Numbered from the stretch's first letter, positions 46,304 to 56,544 are shown. The stretch: DNA of 64,000 nt from an uncultured beta proteobacterium (GCA_903859155.1 CAIOLO010000019.1:1-64000); one strand, 5' to 3'. Notes: generated by a model from the letters alone, not told the origin. Made by a program: numbers and translations.

Positions 46304-47329
46304 TTGAAAAACTTGGGCGTCGCTGATCGCGTGCTGGCCATGCTGCGCATCCGCCGGTTTGAAGAGCAGTGCATCCGGCTGTCCGCGGAAAAGAAGCTGG
46401 TCGGGCATTACCACGTGTACATCGGCCAGGAAGCGACCGCTGTGGCCGCTTGCACCCTGCTGGATAAAGACGATTTTATTTTCAGCACCTGGCGCAATCA
46501 CGGGCACCTACTCGCACGCGGCGCGGACCCCCGCCGCATGATGGCGGAGATCCTCGGCAAGTCCGGTGGCTATGCGGGCGGCCGCAGCGGCACACTGCAT
46601 CTTTCCGTCGCGGCGCTCGGCGCTCCGGCCACCTCAGCGCTGGTGGGCGGGAACCTGCCCCTAGCTAACGGCGCCGCGCTGGCGTGCAAGCAGCGCGGCT
46701 CGGGAATGGTGGTGAATTTCTTCGGCGACGCCGGCATGGAAGAAGGCGCATTTTACGAGGCAATGATCCTGGCCTCTGTGTGGAAGGTGCCCATTCTGTT
46801 CCTGTGCGAAAACAACAGCATTCCGCCGGCGCTGCGCAAGCGAGGCCAATTCACTTCGTCCACGTTGCCGGCAAAACAGCTGGTGGATGTGCCGAAATCG
46901 TTGAATATTGTCACCGAGATCGTCGATGGCGCCGACGCCGATGCGCTGGTCGAATGTTTCACCCGACTCACGGCCGAAATACGCAGTGGCGCGGGGCCGC
47001 GTTTTGTCGAGGTGCGCTGCACCCGCTGGCCGGGTAGTTTTCCCTTGTTTCCAGAACTGCCCGATGGCGAGTGGCAGGTGGCATGGGCGTTCGGCCAGAA
47101 ACCCGACCGCCAGGACCTGGCGGTGTGGCTCGAGCACAGCGATCCGCTGCTGCTGCACATACGCAAGGCGGTGGCCTCGGGAGAACTGGATCGGAGCCAG
47201 GTGGAAGCCATAGACGCGCAAGTGCGGGCGGAAATGGCTGCAGCGGTGCGTTTTGCGCTGGACAGTCCCTACCCGGACCCGCAGGAAGCGTATCGGCACG
47301 TTTTGGCACAAGGAGGACAGACCCGATGA
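46304..47329 (+). CDS. Dehydrogenase E1 component alpha subunit-like protein (TPP family)
   Basis: LAMLRIRRFEEQCIRLSAEKKLVGHYHVYIGQEATAVAACTLL, TWRNHGHLLARGADPRRMMAEI, NFFGDAGMEEGAFYEAMILASVWKVPILFLCENNSI; TTG start after GGGAGGAGATACC. Confidence 0.88.
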   Translation: MKNLGVADRVLAMLRIRRFEEQCIRLSAEKKLVGHYHVYIGQEATAVAACTLLDKDDFIFSTWRNHGHLLARGADPRRMMAEILGKSGGYAGGRSGTLHLSVAALGAPATSALVGGNLPLANGAALACKQRGSGMVVNFFGDAGMEEGAFYEAMILASVWKVPILFLCENNSIPPALRKRGQFTSSTLPAKQLVDVPKSLNIVTEIVDGADADALVECFTRLTAEIRSGAGPRFVEVRCTRWPGSFPLFPELPDGEWQVAWAFGQKPDRQDLAVWLEHSDPLLLHIRKAVASGELDRSQVEAIDAQVRAEMAAAVRFALDSPYPDPQEAYRHVLAQGGQTR

Positions 47330-48306
47330 AGATCACTTTTGCCGAAGGTCTCGCCAGGGCGATTCACGAGTGCCTGGCTGCCGACGAGCGGGTCATGCTC
47401 ATCGGCAGCGGTTTCATGGGCCTGAACCCTGTGGCACAGAAAACCATGGAACCGGTGCTGAAGGATTTTGCCGCACGCATTTCCGTCACGCCGATCTCGG
47501 AACTGGGGCTTGCCGGCGCCGGCATCGGCGCGGCGGTGGCGGGGATGCGGCCGTTGGTGGATCTCTCCACGGGAAGCTTCATCTTTCAGGCGTTCCCTCA
47601 AGTGGTCAACGAGGCCGCCAATATCCATTACATGAGTGGCGGCCAGACCACCGTTCCGGTGACCTTCTATTCACTGGCGGGAATGCGCGGGAGCGGCGCG
47701 GCCCAGCACTCGCATCGTCCCCAGGCGATGCTCGGCCAAGTGCCGGGGCTGCAGATCCTGATGCCCGGCGGCGCCGAGGATGCCTATTACCTGATGAAGT
47801 GGGCGCTGCGCGAAAGCCGGAACCCGACGGTGTTCATCAGTCATGGACTACTGCTCGGAGAAACCGCAGAACTGGACGCCGATGCGCCGATGATTCCGGT
47901 GGGCAGGGCCCGCATCCGCCGCGACGGCGGTGACGTGAGCCTCATCGCCAATTCCATCACGGTGCCACGCGCGCTGGCGGCAGCCGGCATCCTTGAAAAG
48001 GAGCACGGGATCTCCGCGGAAGTCGTGGATCTGCGCAGCATCGCTCCGTTGGACCGGGAAACGGTGTTGCGCTCGGTGGCCAAGACCGGGCGGGCAGTGA
48101 TTGCCGATGAATGCCATCGCAGCTTCGGCGTCGCCGCGGAAATAGCCGCGACACTGGCGGAGGAGGGACTGGCGTCGCTGAAGGCTCCGGTGTGTCGGGT
48201 GAACACCCCGGACGTGCCGATTCCCTTCAGCACGCAGCTAGAGGCAGAGTTGACAGTGACTGCCGACAAGATCGTCGCCGGCGCGTTGAGGACGTTGGGC
48301 CGTTGA
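47326..48306 (+). CDS. Dehydrogenase E1 component beta subunit-like protein
   Basis: MKITFAEGLARAIHECLAADERVMLIG...SELGLAGAGIGAAVAGMRPLVDLSTGSFIFQAFPQVVNEAANIHYMSGGQ; ATGA overlap. Confidence 0.9.
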   Translation: MKITFAEGLARAIHECLAADERVMLIGSGFMGLNPVAQKTMEPVLKDFAARISVTPISELGLAGAGIGAAVAGMRPLVDLSTGSFIFQAFPQVVNEAANIHYMSGGQTTVPVTFYSLAGMRGSGAAQHSHRPQAMLGQVPGLQILMPGGAEDAYYLMKWALRESRNPTVFISHGLLLGETAELDADAPMIPVGRARIRRDGGDVSLIANSITVPRALAAAGILEKEHGISAEVVDLRSIAPLDRETVLRSVAKTGRAVIADECHRSFGVAAEIAATLAEEGLASLKAPVCRVNTPDVPIPFSTQLEAELTVTADKIVAGALRTLGR

Positions 48307-48406
48307 ACCGTGCCGGATAGCCGGGCAGCGGAACTCGATGCCCCGGCGCTAACCGCAGCGAGCCGGATACACGCAACCAGCATGCAGATTTAACGGAGAA
48401 AGACAG

Positions 48407-50470
48407 ATGAAGCAGTTGACCATAGACGTGGGCGGTACCTTCACCGATTGCCTGGTTCTGGAGGAATCGGGACAGTTGCAGCGCTTCAAGGCATCCACCA
48501 CGCCGGACGATCCGACCCAGGGGTTTTTCGCCTCCGTGGGCAAGGCGGCGGCGCATTTTGGCCAGAGCCTGAACGGATTCCTGAGCGAGGTGGAGCAGAT
48601 TGTTCACGGCACCACCCTCGGCACCAATACCCTGATCACCGAACGCGGTGCCAAGGTCGGCATGATCACCACCAAGGGGTTTCGCGATTCTGTCGAGATG
48701 CGCCGCGGCATCAAGAATCTTCACGGCTCGATGTTCGACGTGTTCATCCCGCCCTACAAGCCGCTGGTGCCGCGCTACCTGCGGCTGGGCGTGGAAGAAC
48801 GAACCCTGTACACCGGTGAACTGCTCACGCCGCTGGACGAGCAGGAACTGCGCACCGCGGCGAAAAAACTGCTCGATGACGGTTGCACCGCCATCGCGGT
48901 CTGCTTCCTGCACTCCTACGCCAACGGCGCGAATGAACTCCAGGCCAAGCGCCTGGTGCAGCAGATGGCACCGCAGGTGTATGTCACCGCCTCGCACGAG
49001 ATACTGCCTGTCTGGCGCGAGTTCGAGCGTTTCTCCACGGCCGTGGTGAGCGCCTATATCGGCCCGGTGCTGACGCGCTATGCGAGCCGGCTCCAGTCGG
49101 GGCTTGCCGATCACGGGTTTCACGGCCGCTTGTTGATGATGCTCGCCAATGGCCTGGTTCAGGTGGTGGACGAATGTGTCGACAGGGCGGTGTACCTGCT
49201 CAATTCGGGACCCGCCGCAGCGCCTTCCGCGGCCACCTATCTGGGCGCGTTGCATGGCAGGACCAACTTGCTGTCGGTGGACATGGGGGGCACCAGTTTC
49301 GATGTGTGCGTCATCAAGGACGGCGAAATTCCGACGACCTCCGAATCCTGGGTCGGCGAGCACCGGGTGGCCATCAAGATGGTGGACGTACCCACCGTGG
49401 GGGCGGGCGGCGGGTCGCTCGCCTGGGTTGACTCATTGGGACTGTTGCGGGTCGGGCCGCAGAGCGCCGGCGCCGATCCCGGTCCCGCAGCCTACGGCAA
49501 GGGCGAGCAGGCCGCGGTCACCGACGCCGATCTGGTGCTGGGTTACATACCGGCAGATTATTTTCTGGGCGGGGACATCAAACTCGATGCGGCGCGCGCG
49601 CATCAGGCAGTGGCGGCGGTGGGAGCCAAGCTCAAGATGAGCGTGGAGAATTCAGCGCAGGCGATCTACACCACCATCAATACGGTGATGGCCAATCTGG
49701 TCACGGAGGTATGTACCAAGCAGGGCCATGACGTGCGCGACTTCACGCTGGTGGCCGGCGGCGGCGCGGGGGGCATACACGCGGCGTCGATCGCGCGGCA
49801 GTTGTCCATCCCGATGGTGATCGTGCCGCGAGTGGCGGCGCTGATGAGCGCTTTTGGCATGTTCGCCAAGGACCTCGGTTTCGAATATGCACGCTCGTGC
49901 TTCCGCAGCCAGGACCGGCTGGATTTTGCCGAGGTGACCGGCCTGTACGCGGACATGCGCGCCCAGGCGCTGCGTGATTTTGCGCGCATCGGATTTACCG
50001 AATCGCAATTGTCCTTCCAGCCCACGGTCGAGATGCGCTACGCCGACCAGTTTCACGAAGTGGAAATCGACATGCCCTCGGAAACGCTGAATGCGCAATC
50101 CATGCAGGAACTGCTGCGGATATTCCACGCACGCTACGAAAAAATGTACACCTACTCGATGAACTGGCGCCCGGTGGAGTTCCTGACCTTCCGGCTCAAG
50201 GTCACCGCGCCACGGCGACCGGTGCAGATGGCCGCAAGCCAGAGCACCTCGGCCGGCGTGGAGACGGCGCGGCGCGGTTCCCGCTCCTGCCTGTTCCAGG
50301 GCGGCAGCCTGCGCGTGGACACGCCGGTGTACGACTGGGACCGCATGGAACCGGGCCACAAGGTGGCCGGGCCGGCGCTTGTCGATGACAAGACGACCAC
50401 CGTGCTGGTGCCGCCGGGTTTCAACTGCGAAGTCGACCCCTACCGCAATCTGGTCCTGCTGGCGACTTGA
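48407..50470 (+). CDS. Hydantoinase/oxoprolinase family protein (HyuA)
   Basis: IDVGGTFTDCLVLEESGQLQRFKASTTPDDP, VHGTTLGTNTLITERGAKVGMITTKGF, SVDMGGTSFDVCVIKDGEI, VPTVGAGGGSLAWVD. Confidence 0.93.
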   Translation: MKQLTIDVGGTFTDCLVLEESGQLQRFKASTTPDDPTQGFFASVGKAAAHFGQSLNGFLSEVEQIVHGTTLGTNTLITERGAKVGMITTKGFRDSVEMRRGIKNLHGSMFDVFIPPYKPLVPRYLRLGVEERTLYTGELLTPLDEQELRTAAKKLLDDGCTAIAVCFLHSYANGANELQAKRLVQQMAPQVYVTASHEILPVWREFERFSTAVVSAYIGPVLTRYASRLQSGLADHGFHGRLLMMLANGLVQVVDECVDRAVYLLNSGPAAAPSAATYLGALHGRTNLLSVDMGGTSFDVCVIKDGEIPTTSESWVGEHRVAIKMVDVPTVGAGGGSLAWVDSLGLLRVGPQSAGADPGPAAYGKGEQAAVTDADLVLGYIPADYFLGGDIKLDAARAHQAVAAVGAKLKMSVENSAQAIYTTINTVMANLVTEVCTKQGHDVRDFTLVAGGGAGGIHAASIARQLSIPMVIVPRVAALMSAFGMFAKDLGFEYARSCFRSQDRLDFAEVTGLYADMRAQALRDFARIGFTESQLSFQPTVEMRYADQFHEVEIDMPSETLNAQSMQELLRIFHARYEKMYTYSMNWRPVEFLTFRLKVTAPRRPVQMAASQSTSAGVETARRGSRSCLFQGGSLRVDTPVYDWDRMEPGHKVAGPALVDDKTTTVLVPPGFNCEVDPYRNLVLLAT

Positions 50471-50524
50471 CATCCGCAAGGCAGGCGAGCGGCGCGAAGT
50501 CAAATAACAAGGAGCGAGGAAACC

Positions 50525-51514
50525 ATGGACAGGAAAGCAATTCCCGGATTGCGGATGCTCAAGGCATGCGCCGCTGCGTTTGTGTTCTCTCTGGGCTGTG
50601 CCGCAAATCATTCGATGGCGCAGGATTTTCCCTCCAGGCCGATCAGGTTGCTGGTGGGATTTCCGCCGGGGGGCAATGCGGATGTCGGGGCGCGCATCGT
50701 CGCCCAGAAGATGTCCGACGGATTGGGCCGCCAGGTGCTGGTGGAAAATCGCGCCGGCGCCGGCGGTGTGGTGGCGAATTCCACCGTCGCGAAGTCCCCG
50801 CCGGACGGCTACACGCTGCTGCTGGTGATCGGGGGATTTGTCACGCAGGCGGCGACCATGAAGAAGCTGCCCTACGATTCGATACGGGATTTTTCGCCGA
50901 TCTCACTGTTGATGACCTACCCGATCGTCATCGCAGTGAGCGCGGATTCCCAGTACCGCACGCTCGCCGATCTGATCGGCTACGCCAAGAGCAATCCGTC
51001 CAAGCTCAACTACGGCGCGCCGATCGGCACGCTGTATCACCTGGTTGCGGAGATGTTCAATTCGATGGCGGGCGTCGAACTGACATTTGTTCCCTATCGC
51101 GGCGGCGCGGAACCGCTGGCTGAGGTGATCGCCGGACGCATGAACGTGGCATTCGAGGCGATCACCACCGCTTCGCCGCAAATCCAGGGCGGCAGGCTGC
51201 GCGCCCTCGCCGTCACCTCGGCGCAACCGTCGCCCTCGCTGCCGGGCGTGGCGACCGCCACCCAGACGTTGCCAGGCTTCGAGACCATTTCGTTCCTCGC
51301 GATCTCCGCGCCGCCGGGTGTGCCGCGCCCGATCGTCAACCGGCTGAATGCGGAGGTGCGTCGGGTACTGGCCTTGCCGGATGTGGCCCAGCGCTTTGCC
51401 GAATGGGGCGGACAAACCGCGCCCACCAGCCCGGAGGAGATGCAGCGTTTCATGGAGGCGGAGATCGCCAAGTGGACCCGGGTGGTCCAGCAGCGAAACA
51501 TCGTGCTCGATTAG
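50525..51514 (+). CDS. TctC/Bug family substrate-binding protein
   Basis: DFPSRPIRLLVGFPPGGNADVGARIVAQKMSDGLGRQVLVENRAGAGG. Confidence 0.92.
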   Translation: MDRKAIPGLRMLKACAAAFVFSLGCAANHSMAQDFPSRPIRLLVGFPPGGNADVGARIVAQKMSDGLGRQVLVENRAGAGGVVANSTVAKSPPDGYTLLLVIGGFVTQAATMKKLPYDSIRDFSPISLLMTYPIVIAVSADSQYRTLADLIGYAKSNPSKLNYGAPIGTLYHLVAEMFNSMAGVELTFVPYRGGAEPLAEVIAGRMNVAFEAITTASPQIQGGRLRALAVTSAQPSPSLPGVATATQTLPGFETISFLAISAPPGVPRPIVNRLNAEVRRVLALPDVAQRFAEWGGQTAPTSPEEMQRFMEAEIAKWTRVVQQRNIVLD

Positions 51515-51625
51515 TTTGCCTGGCGTGATCAGGTTGCGGATGCGCCTTTGGGAAGGGCAGGGGAAGGTTCGGACCATCCGTGCCAGAATCGCGGCAGGAT
51601 CGCGGGAAACTGAAAGGAGCAAACG

Positions 51626-52609
51626 ATGACAATCATCACCAGGTGCGCTGCAGTCGCACTCGCCGGCTTTGCGCTGACGCTGTCGGTGCCGCCGGCGTAT
51701 GCCCAGGGTTACCCCTCCAAGATGGTGCGCATCACCTCGCCGTTTCCCTCAGGATTGACGCCGGATGTGGTGATCAGGGTGGTGGCCGACAAGCTTGCGC
51801 GCGCCTGGGGACAGCAGGTGCTGATCGATGCGCGCCCTGGAGCAAACGGCTTCATTGCCATCGGCGCGGTCAAGAAGGCCGCACCCGACGGGTATGACCT
51901 GCTGCTGGTGTCCAACGCGCAGCTCACGCTCAATCCGCATCTCATCAAGTCGATTCCCTATGACCCGGAAGTCGATTTCGTGCCGGTGACCATGGTGTAC
52001 CGGACGGCATTCCTGGTGGCGGTGTCGGCTGCGGGACCGTATCGTTCGATGCCCGAGCTTGTCGCGGCGGCACGCAACAATCCCGATCGCATCACCTATA
52101 GCTCGCCGTTTGTCGGCAGCGCGCCTCACCTTGGCGGCGCGATGCTGGCGTATCTCACGGGGACGAGAATGGTTCCGGTGCATTTCAAGGAAGCGGCGCA
52201 GATGTTCACCTCGATAGTCAATGGCGACGTCGCCTTCATCGTCTCCACATCGGGGTCGGCGGCCTCGCTGGTCAAGGCCGGGCGCATCCGCTATCTCGCC
52301 GTGGCCGGACCCTCGCGCCTGGAGTCCGACCCCGACGTGCCCACGAGCAGGGAGGTTGGCGGGCCGGCGGATTTCGAAATCGATGCCTGGGGGGGCATAC
52401 TAGCGCCGCGAGGCACGCCACCCGAACTGGCGCGCCGCATCGCGGCCGACATCGCCAGGGCGATGGCCGAGCCCGATGTGCGCGAGCGCTACCGCGCCGT
52501 CGGTTTCGAGGCGAAGTCAAGCACCCCTGCGGAAATGGGCGATCTGACCAGAACCGAATTGCGCCGTTACGGCGACATGGTCAAGCGCATCGGGATCACG
52601 CCGGAATAG
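51626..52609 (+). CDS. TctC/Bug family substrate-binding protein
   Basis: GYPSKMVRITSPFPSGLTPDVVIRVVADKLARAWGQQVLIDARPGANGFIAIG. Confidence 0.9.
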   Translation: MTIITRCAAVALAGFALTLSVPPAYAQGYPSKMVRITSPFPSGLTPDVVIRVVADKLARAWGQQVLIDARPGANGFIAIGAVKKAAPDGYDLLLVSNAQLTLNPHLIKSIPYDPEVDFVPVTMVYRTAFLVAVSAAGPYRSMPELVAAARNNPDRITYSSPFVGSAPHLGGAMLAYLTGTRMVPVHFKEAAQMFTSIVNGDVAFIVSTSGSAASLVKAGRIRYLAVAGPSRLESDPDVPTSREVGGPADFEIDAWGGILAPRGTPPELARRIAADIARAMAEPDVRERYRAVGFEAKSSTPAEMGDLTRTELRRYGDMVKRIGITPE

Positions 52610-52621
52610 CAAAGGAAAGAC

Positions 52622-53707
52622 ATGGAACGCGAACAAGTAAAAGACGGGGAACCGGATCAGCTCTCGGGCTACGAGAAGATGATCCGCCATTACCAGACCT
52701 GGTCGGACCAGATGAAAAACGGCAAGCTCCTGATTCGCGGCGACGAGCGCGAATACCAGGTGTCACGCCAGGGATACCTGAAGTACTACCTCAATCCGCT
52801 GGTCACCGACACCGCGATCAGCAGCTGGGCGGTGTTCGAGCAGCTCATCAAGCGCCAGTCGGGCAGGCACAAGCATCAGGGCGGGGTGATCATCTACGTG
52901 CTCGAGGGCGAGGGCTATACCGAGACCAACGGCGAAGTGCTGGAATGGCAGTCGGGCGACCTGCTGCTCCTGCCGATTCAGCCCGGAGGATGCAACCATC
53001 AGCACTGGAACAAGGACGCCTCGAAGGGTTGCCGCTGGGTCGCGTTTCGCGACCTGATGGTGGCGCGCTACATTGCCAACGCGATCGACCAGGTGTCCGA
53101 GATGCCGGACATGCGCGGTGCGGCGGCCAGCGGACCCGAGGGTCACCGGCGCGGGGAATGGAGGGCCACGGTGGGCGTGGAGCAGGTGCCGCTGGTGTCG
53201 AATCCGGACGAACTGGCGAATGTGAACCTGATGGACCGGCTGATCAAATTGCGTGATCTGCAGCGGCAGCGCCTGGCGCAGGCGACGTTTCTGATCCGTG
53301 GCGCGGAGTTGCCCTGGGAGCTCAATGCGCACGGCCGGATGCAGTGGTATCTGCACCCGTGCATTGCCTACACGGCGGTGCAGACCAATCTTTTTTATCG
53401 CCAGGAAATTGCACCGGGCAGCCGCAGCGGCGTGCAGCGCCACGCCGGCGATGTGATCTTCTACATGCTCGAGGGCGAGGGCTACACCGAACTGGATGGG
53501 GTGCGTCATGTCTGGAAGGCGGGCGATGTCATGACCTTGCCGATTTTTCCCACTGGCGTGGTTTATCGGCACGTAAACACCGGCGCCGTGCCGGTGCGGC
53601 TCATCTGCATGGAGCGCAATCTGGTTCACACCACGGGCGTGGACCGGCAGTCCGGATTCGAGCAATTGCAGCCCTGCCCCGAGTACCGTGAGGCGCAGGG
53701 GGGCTGA
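52622..53707 (+). CDS. Bicupin protein (gentisate 1,2-dioxygenase-like fold)
   Basis: Two cupin motifs: HKHQGGVIIYVLEGEGYTETNGEVLEWQSGDLLLLP and QRHAGDVIFYMLEGEGYTELDGVRHVWKAGDVMTLPIFPTGVVYRH. Confidence 0.82.
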   Translation: MEREQVKDGEPDQLSGYEKMIRHYQTWSDQMKNGKLLIRGDEREYQVSRQGYLKYYLNPLVTDTAISSWAVFEQLIKRQSGRHKHQGGVIIYVLEGEGYTETNGEVLEWQSGDLLLLPIQPGGCNHQHWNKDASKGCRWVAFRDLMVARYIANAIDQVSEMPDMRGAAASGPEGHRRGEWRATVGVEQVPLVSNPDELANVNLMDRLIKLRDLQRQRLAQATFLIRGAELPWELNAHGRMQWYLHPCIAYTAVQTNLFYRQEIAPGSRSGVQRHAGDVIFYMLEGEGYTELDGVRHVWKAGDVMTLPIFPTGVVYRHVNTGAVPVRLICMERNLVHTTGVDRQSGFEQLQPCPEYREAQGG

Positions 53708-53786
53708 GCGTCAGAGCCTGACTTCGCTGACACCCGAGCGGCGCGCAAGCCCGATTGAATCAAGGCAGGATTCTTGGAGGAGAGCC

Positions 53787-54797
53787 ATGATGGGTAAGGC
53801 AAGGAAATGCAATGCGGCACGCCGGTCGCTTCCAATTGCGGCTGTGCTCGCCGGACTGGCGCTCGGGGGCCTGTTTCCCCAGGCGGCTTGTGCCCAGTAT
53901 CCGACACGGGCGGTCAGGGTGGTGGTGACCGTATCCCCTGGCGGTGCGCCGGACACGGTTGCACGCGTGCTCGGCGACCGCCTCTCGCCGCTGCTGGGCC
54001 AGCCGGTGGTGATCGAGAACCGTGCCGGGTCGAACGGCAACATCGCCATGGAACTGGTCGCGAAATCCGCGCCTGACGGTCATACCCTGGTGATGTGCGC
54101 CGACAGCATGATCGTCATCAATCCGCACATGTACGCGAAAATGCCGCTTGACGTGCTCAAGGACCTCGCGCCGGTTGCTCCGGTGGCCGAGCAAAGCAAT
54201 TTCTTCCTGTCGGTGCATCCTTCGCTGCAGGTGAAGAACTTTCAGGAGTTTCTCGAGTTCGCGAAAACCGCCAATCCTCCCATGGCCTACGCCTCAGCCG
54301 GCAACGGCAGCCAGCACCAGATGGCCATGGAAATGCTCAAGTCGCGCGCCGGCATCAACCTTATACATGTGCCCTACAAGGGTGGCGCCCCGGCCACCGC
54401 GGCGACATTGGCGGGGGAGGTGTTGGCGATGTTTTCCGCGGCCTCGAGCGTGCCGCAGATCCAGGCCGGAAAATTGCGGGGCCTCGCGGTGACCGGACGC
54501 AAGCGTTCGCTGCTGCTTCCCGACCTGCCGATGGTCGGGGAGTTCTATCCGGGCTATGAGTTGTCCACCTGGATCGCCCTGTTTTCACCCGCCGGCGTGC
54601 CTGACGCAACGCTGATGCGCCTGCGCAGCGAGATCGGCAAGGCACTGGCGGTACCGGATGTCGCCAAGCGATTCACAGCGGCCGGCGGTCTCGATCCTGC
54701 CAACGCAACCCCGCAGGAATTCGCCGAGCGTATCCGCGCTGATTACGAGAAATACGCCAAGCTGGTGAAACTGATCGGGGCGACGGTCGACAATTGA
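53787..54797 (+). CDS. TctC/Bug family substrate-binding protein
   Basis: AQYPTRAVRVVVTVSPGGAPDTVARVLGDRLSPLLGQPVVIENRAGSNGNIAMELVAKSAPDGHTLVM; start trimmed to the SD-preceded ATG. Confidence 0.92.
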   Translation: MMGKARKCNAARRSLPIAAVLAGLALGGLFPQAACAQYPTRAVRVVVTVSPGGAPDTVARVLGDRLSPLLGQPVVIENRAGSNGNIAMELVAKSAPDGHTLVMCADSMIVINPHMYAKMPLDVLKDLAPVAPVAEQSNFFLSVHPSLQVKNFQEFLEFAKTANPPMAYASAGNGSQHQMAMEMLKSRAGINLIHVPYKGGAPATAATLAGEVLAMFSAASSVPQIQAGKLRGLAVTGRKRSLLLPDLPMVGEFYPGYELSTWIALFSPAGVPDATLMRLRSEIGKALAVPDVAKRFTAAGGLDPANATPQEFAERIRADYEKYAKLVKLIGATVDN

Positions 54798-54883
54798 CCC
54801 GGTACGGTTTCGGCGGCTGCATGTCGCCGCCGACGTGCAGTGAGCCATATCAACCCTGGCGACCCGCTAACGGAGGAGCGTCC

Positions 54884-56539
54884 ATGCTGCAGCACGATTT
54901 CGAATACCGTTTTCGCGGGCCGCTTTCCGAGCCCGAAGAACTGGGCGGGCGCGCGCCGCAATATCGGCGCAGCGTGGACCAGGGCGCGATCATCGAGCAC
55001 GACCTCGCCGTGACCATGCGCGACGGGGTGAAGCTCTACGTCGATCTGTTTCGGCCGGCTGATGAAAAACCGGCGGCGCCCCTCATTGCCTGGGGGCCTT
55101 ACGGCAAGCACAGCCCGACAAATTACGCCAGGCAGTTTCCGGCATCCGGCGTGGATACTGCCAGGCTCTCGCGGTACACGGCCTTCGAGGCTCCCGACCC
55201 GATCTACTGGGTGTCGCGCGGCTATGCGGTAATCAATGTGGACACGCGCGGCATGTGGTTTTCCGAAGGAACGGCGACGTTCCTTTCGCCCGAAGAGGCG
55301 CTCGACCAGTACGACATGATCGAATGGGCGGGCACGCAGGCCTGGAGCAACGCCAGGGTGGGGCTCGCCGGTGTTTCTTATCTTGCCAGTTCGCAATACC
55401 AGGTTGCGGCGCTCAATCCGCCCCACCTTGCGGCTATCAATCCCTGGGAAGGCTGGAGCGATTTTTATCGGGAGGTCGCCCGCCACGGCGGTATTCCCGA
55501 AACTGAATTCTGGGGCTATCTGCCAACCCGCTGGGGGCGCAGCAAGACCCGCATCGAAGACCTGCGCAAAGAAACCGAAGAGCACCCGTTCCATGACGCC
55601 TTCTGGGCCTCCAAGGTCGCCGATTTCTCGAAGATCACGGTTCCCTCCTATGTGGTCGCGAGCTGGAGCGACCAGGGTCTGCACACGCGCGGCACGCTCG
55701 AGGCTTACAAGAAGATCGGCGCGGCGCACAAGTGGCTCGAAGTGCATGGCCGAAAAAAATGGGCTTACTACTATGAACCGCAGAGCGTGCAGCGGCAGCA
55801 GGCATTTTTCGACCATTTCCTCAAAGGAATGCCGAGCGAGATCGCGACCTGGCCGAAAGTGCGCCTGGAGGTGCGGCAGAAATATTATGCTGGTGTCACG
55901 CGCGATGAACGGGAATGGCCGCTCGAGCGCACCCGCTACACCAGGCTTTATCTCGACGCCGGGTCGGCCGCGATGCGGCGCGAACCGGCGGAGGTTGAGA
56001 CCTCCTGCCGCTACGCCTCCGGGGAAAAGGATTCGCGCGCCGTGTTTGATTTCCGCTTCCCGCGGCAAGCCGATCTCATCGGCCACACCAAGCTCAGGGT
56101 CTGGATGGCAACGACCGACTCGGACGACATGGATATCTTCGTCGGGCTGCACAAGCTCGACGCTTCGGGTCATGTCATGCCGTTTCCGTATTTCGCGCAG
56201 TTCGAGGACGGACCGGTCGCGCTGGGATGGCTGCGCGCGTCACATCGAGAGCTCGATGCAGAGAAATCCACCGACTACCAGCCGGTGCTGGCGCATCGCC
56301 GCGAGCACAAACTCTCCCCTGGCGAGATCGTGCCGCTCGATATAGAAATCTGGCCCTCCGGTACGCGCTTTGAAGCAGGCGAATCGTTGCGACTGGTGGT
56401 GCAGGGCGGTGACATCTGTCCGCATCCGCGACCTTGTGTGCAGGACCTGCACGAGCAGACGGTGAACCGCGGCGAACACCGCCTGTTCACGGGAGGGCGC
56501 TACGATTCCCACCTGCTGGTGCCGGTGGTCGAGGATTGA
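54884..56539 (+). CDS. CocE/NonD-family (X-Pro dipeptidyl-peptidase S15-like) hydrolase
   Basis: AVTMRDGVKLYVDLFRPADEKPAAPLIAWGPYGKHS, NVDTRGMWFSEG, VGLAGVSYLASSQYQVAALNPPHLAAINPWEGW. Confidence 0.9.
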   Translation: MLQHDFEYRFRGPLSEPEELGGRAPQYRRSVDQGAIIEHDLAVTMRDGVKLYVDLFRPADEKPAAPLIAWGPYGKHSPTNYARQFPASGVDTARLSRYTAFEAPDPIYWVSRGYAVINVDTRGMWFSEGTATFLSPEEALDQYDMIEWAGTQAWSNARVGLAGVSYLASSQYQVAALNPPHLAAINPWEGWSDFYREVARHGGIPETEFWGYLPTRWGRSKTRIEDLRKETEEHPFHDAFWASKVADFSKITVPSYVVASWSDQGLHTRGTLEAYKKIGAAHKWLEVHGRKKWAYYYEPQSVQRQQAFFDHFLKGMPSEIATWPKVRLEVRQKYYAGVTRDEREWPLERTRYTRLYLDAGSAAMRREPAEVETSCRYASGEKDSRAVFDFRFPRQADLIGHTKLRVWMATTDSDDMDIFVGLHKLDASGHVMPFPYFAQFEDGPVALGWLRASHRELDAEKSTDYQPVLAHRREHKLSPGEIVPLDIEIWPSGTRFEAGESLRLVVQGGDICPHPRPCVQDLHEQTVNRGEHRLFTGGRYDSHLLVPVVED

Positions 56540-56544
56540 CGCGG

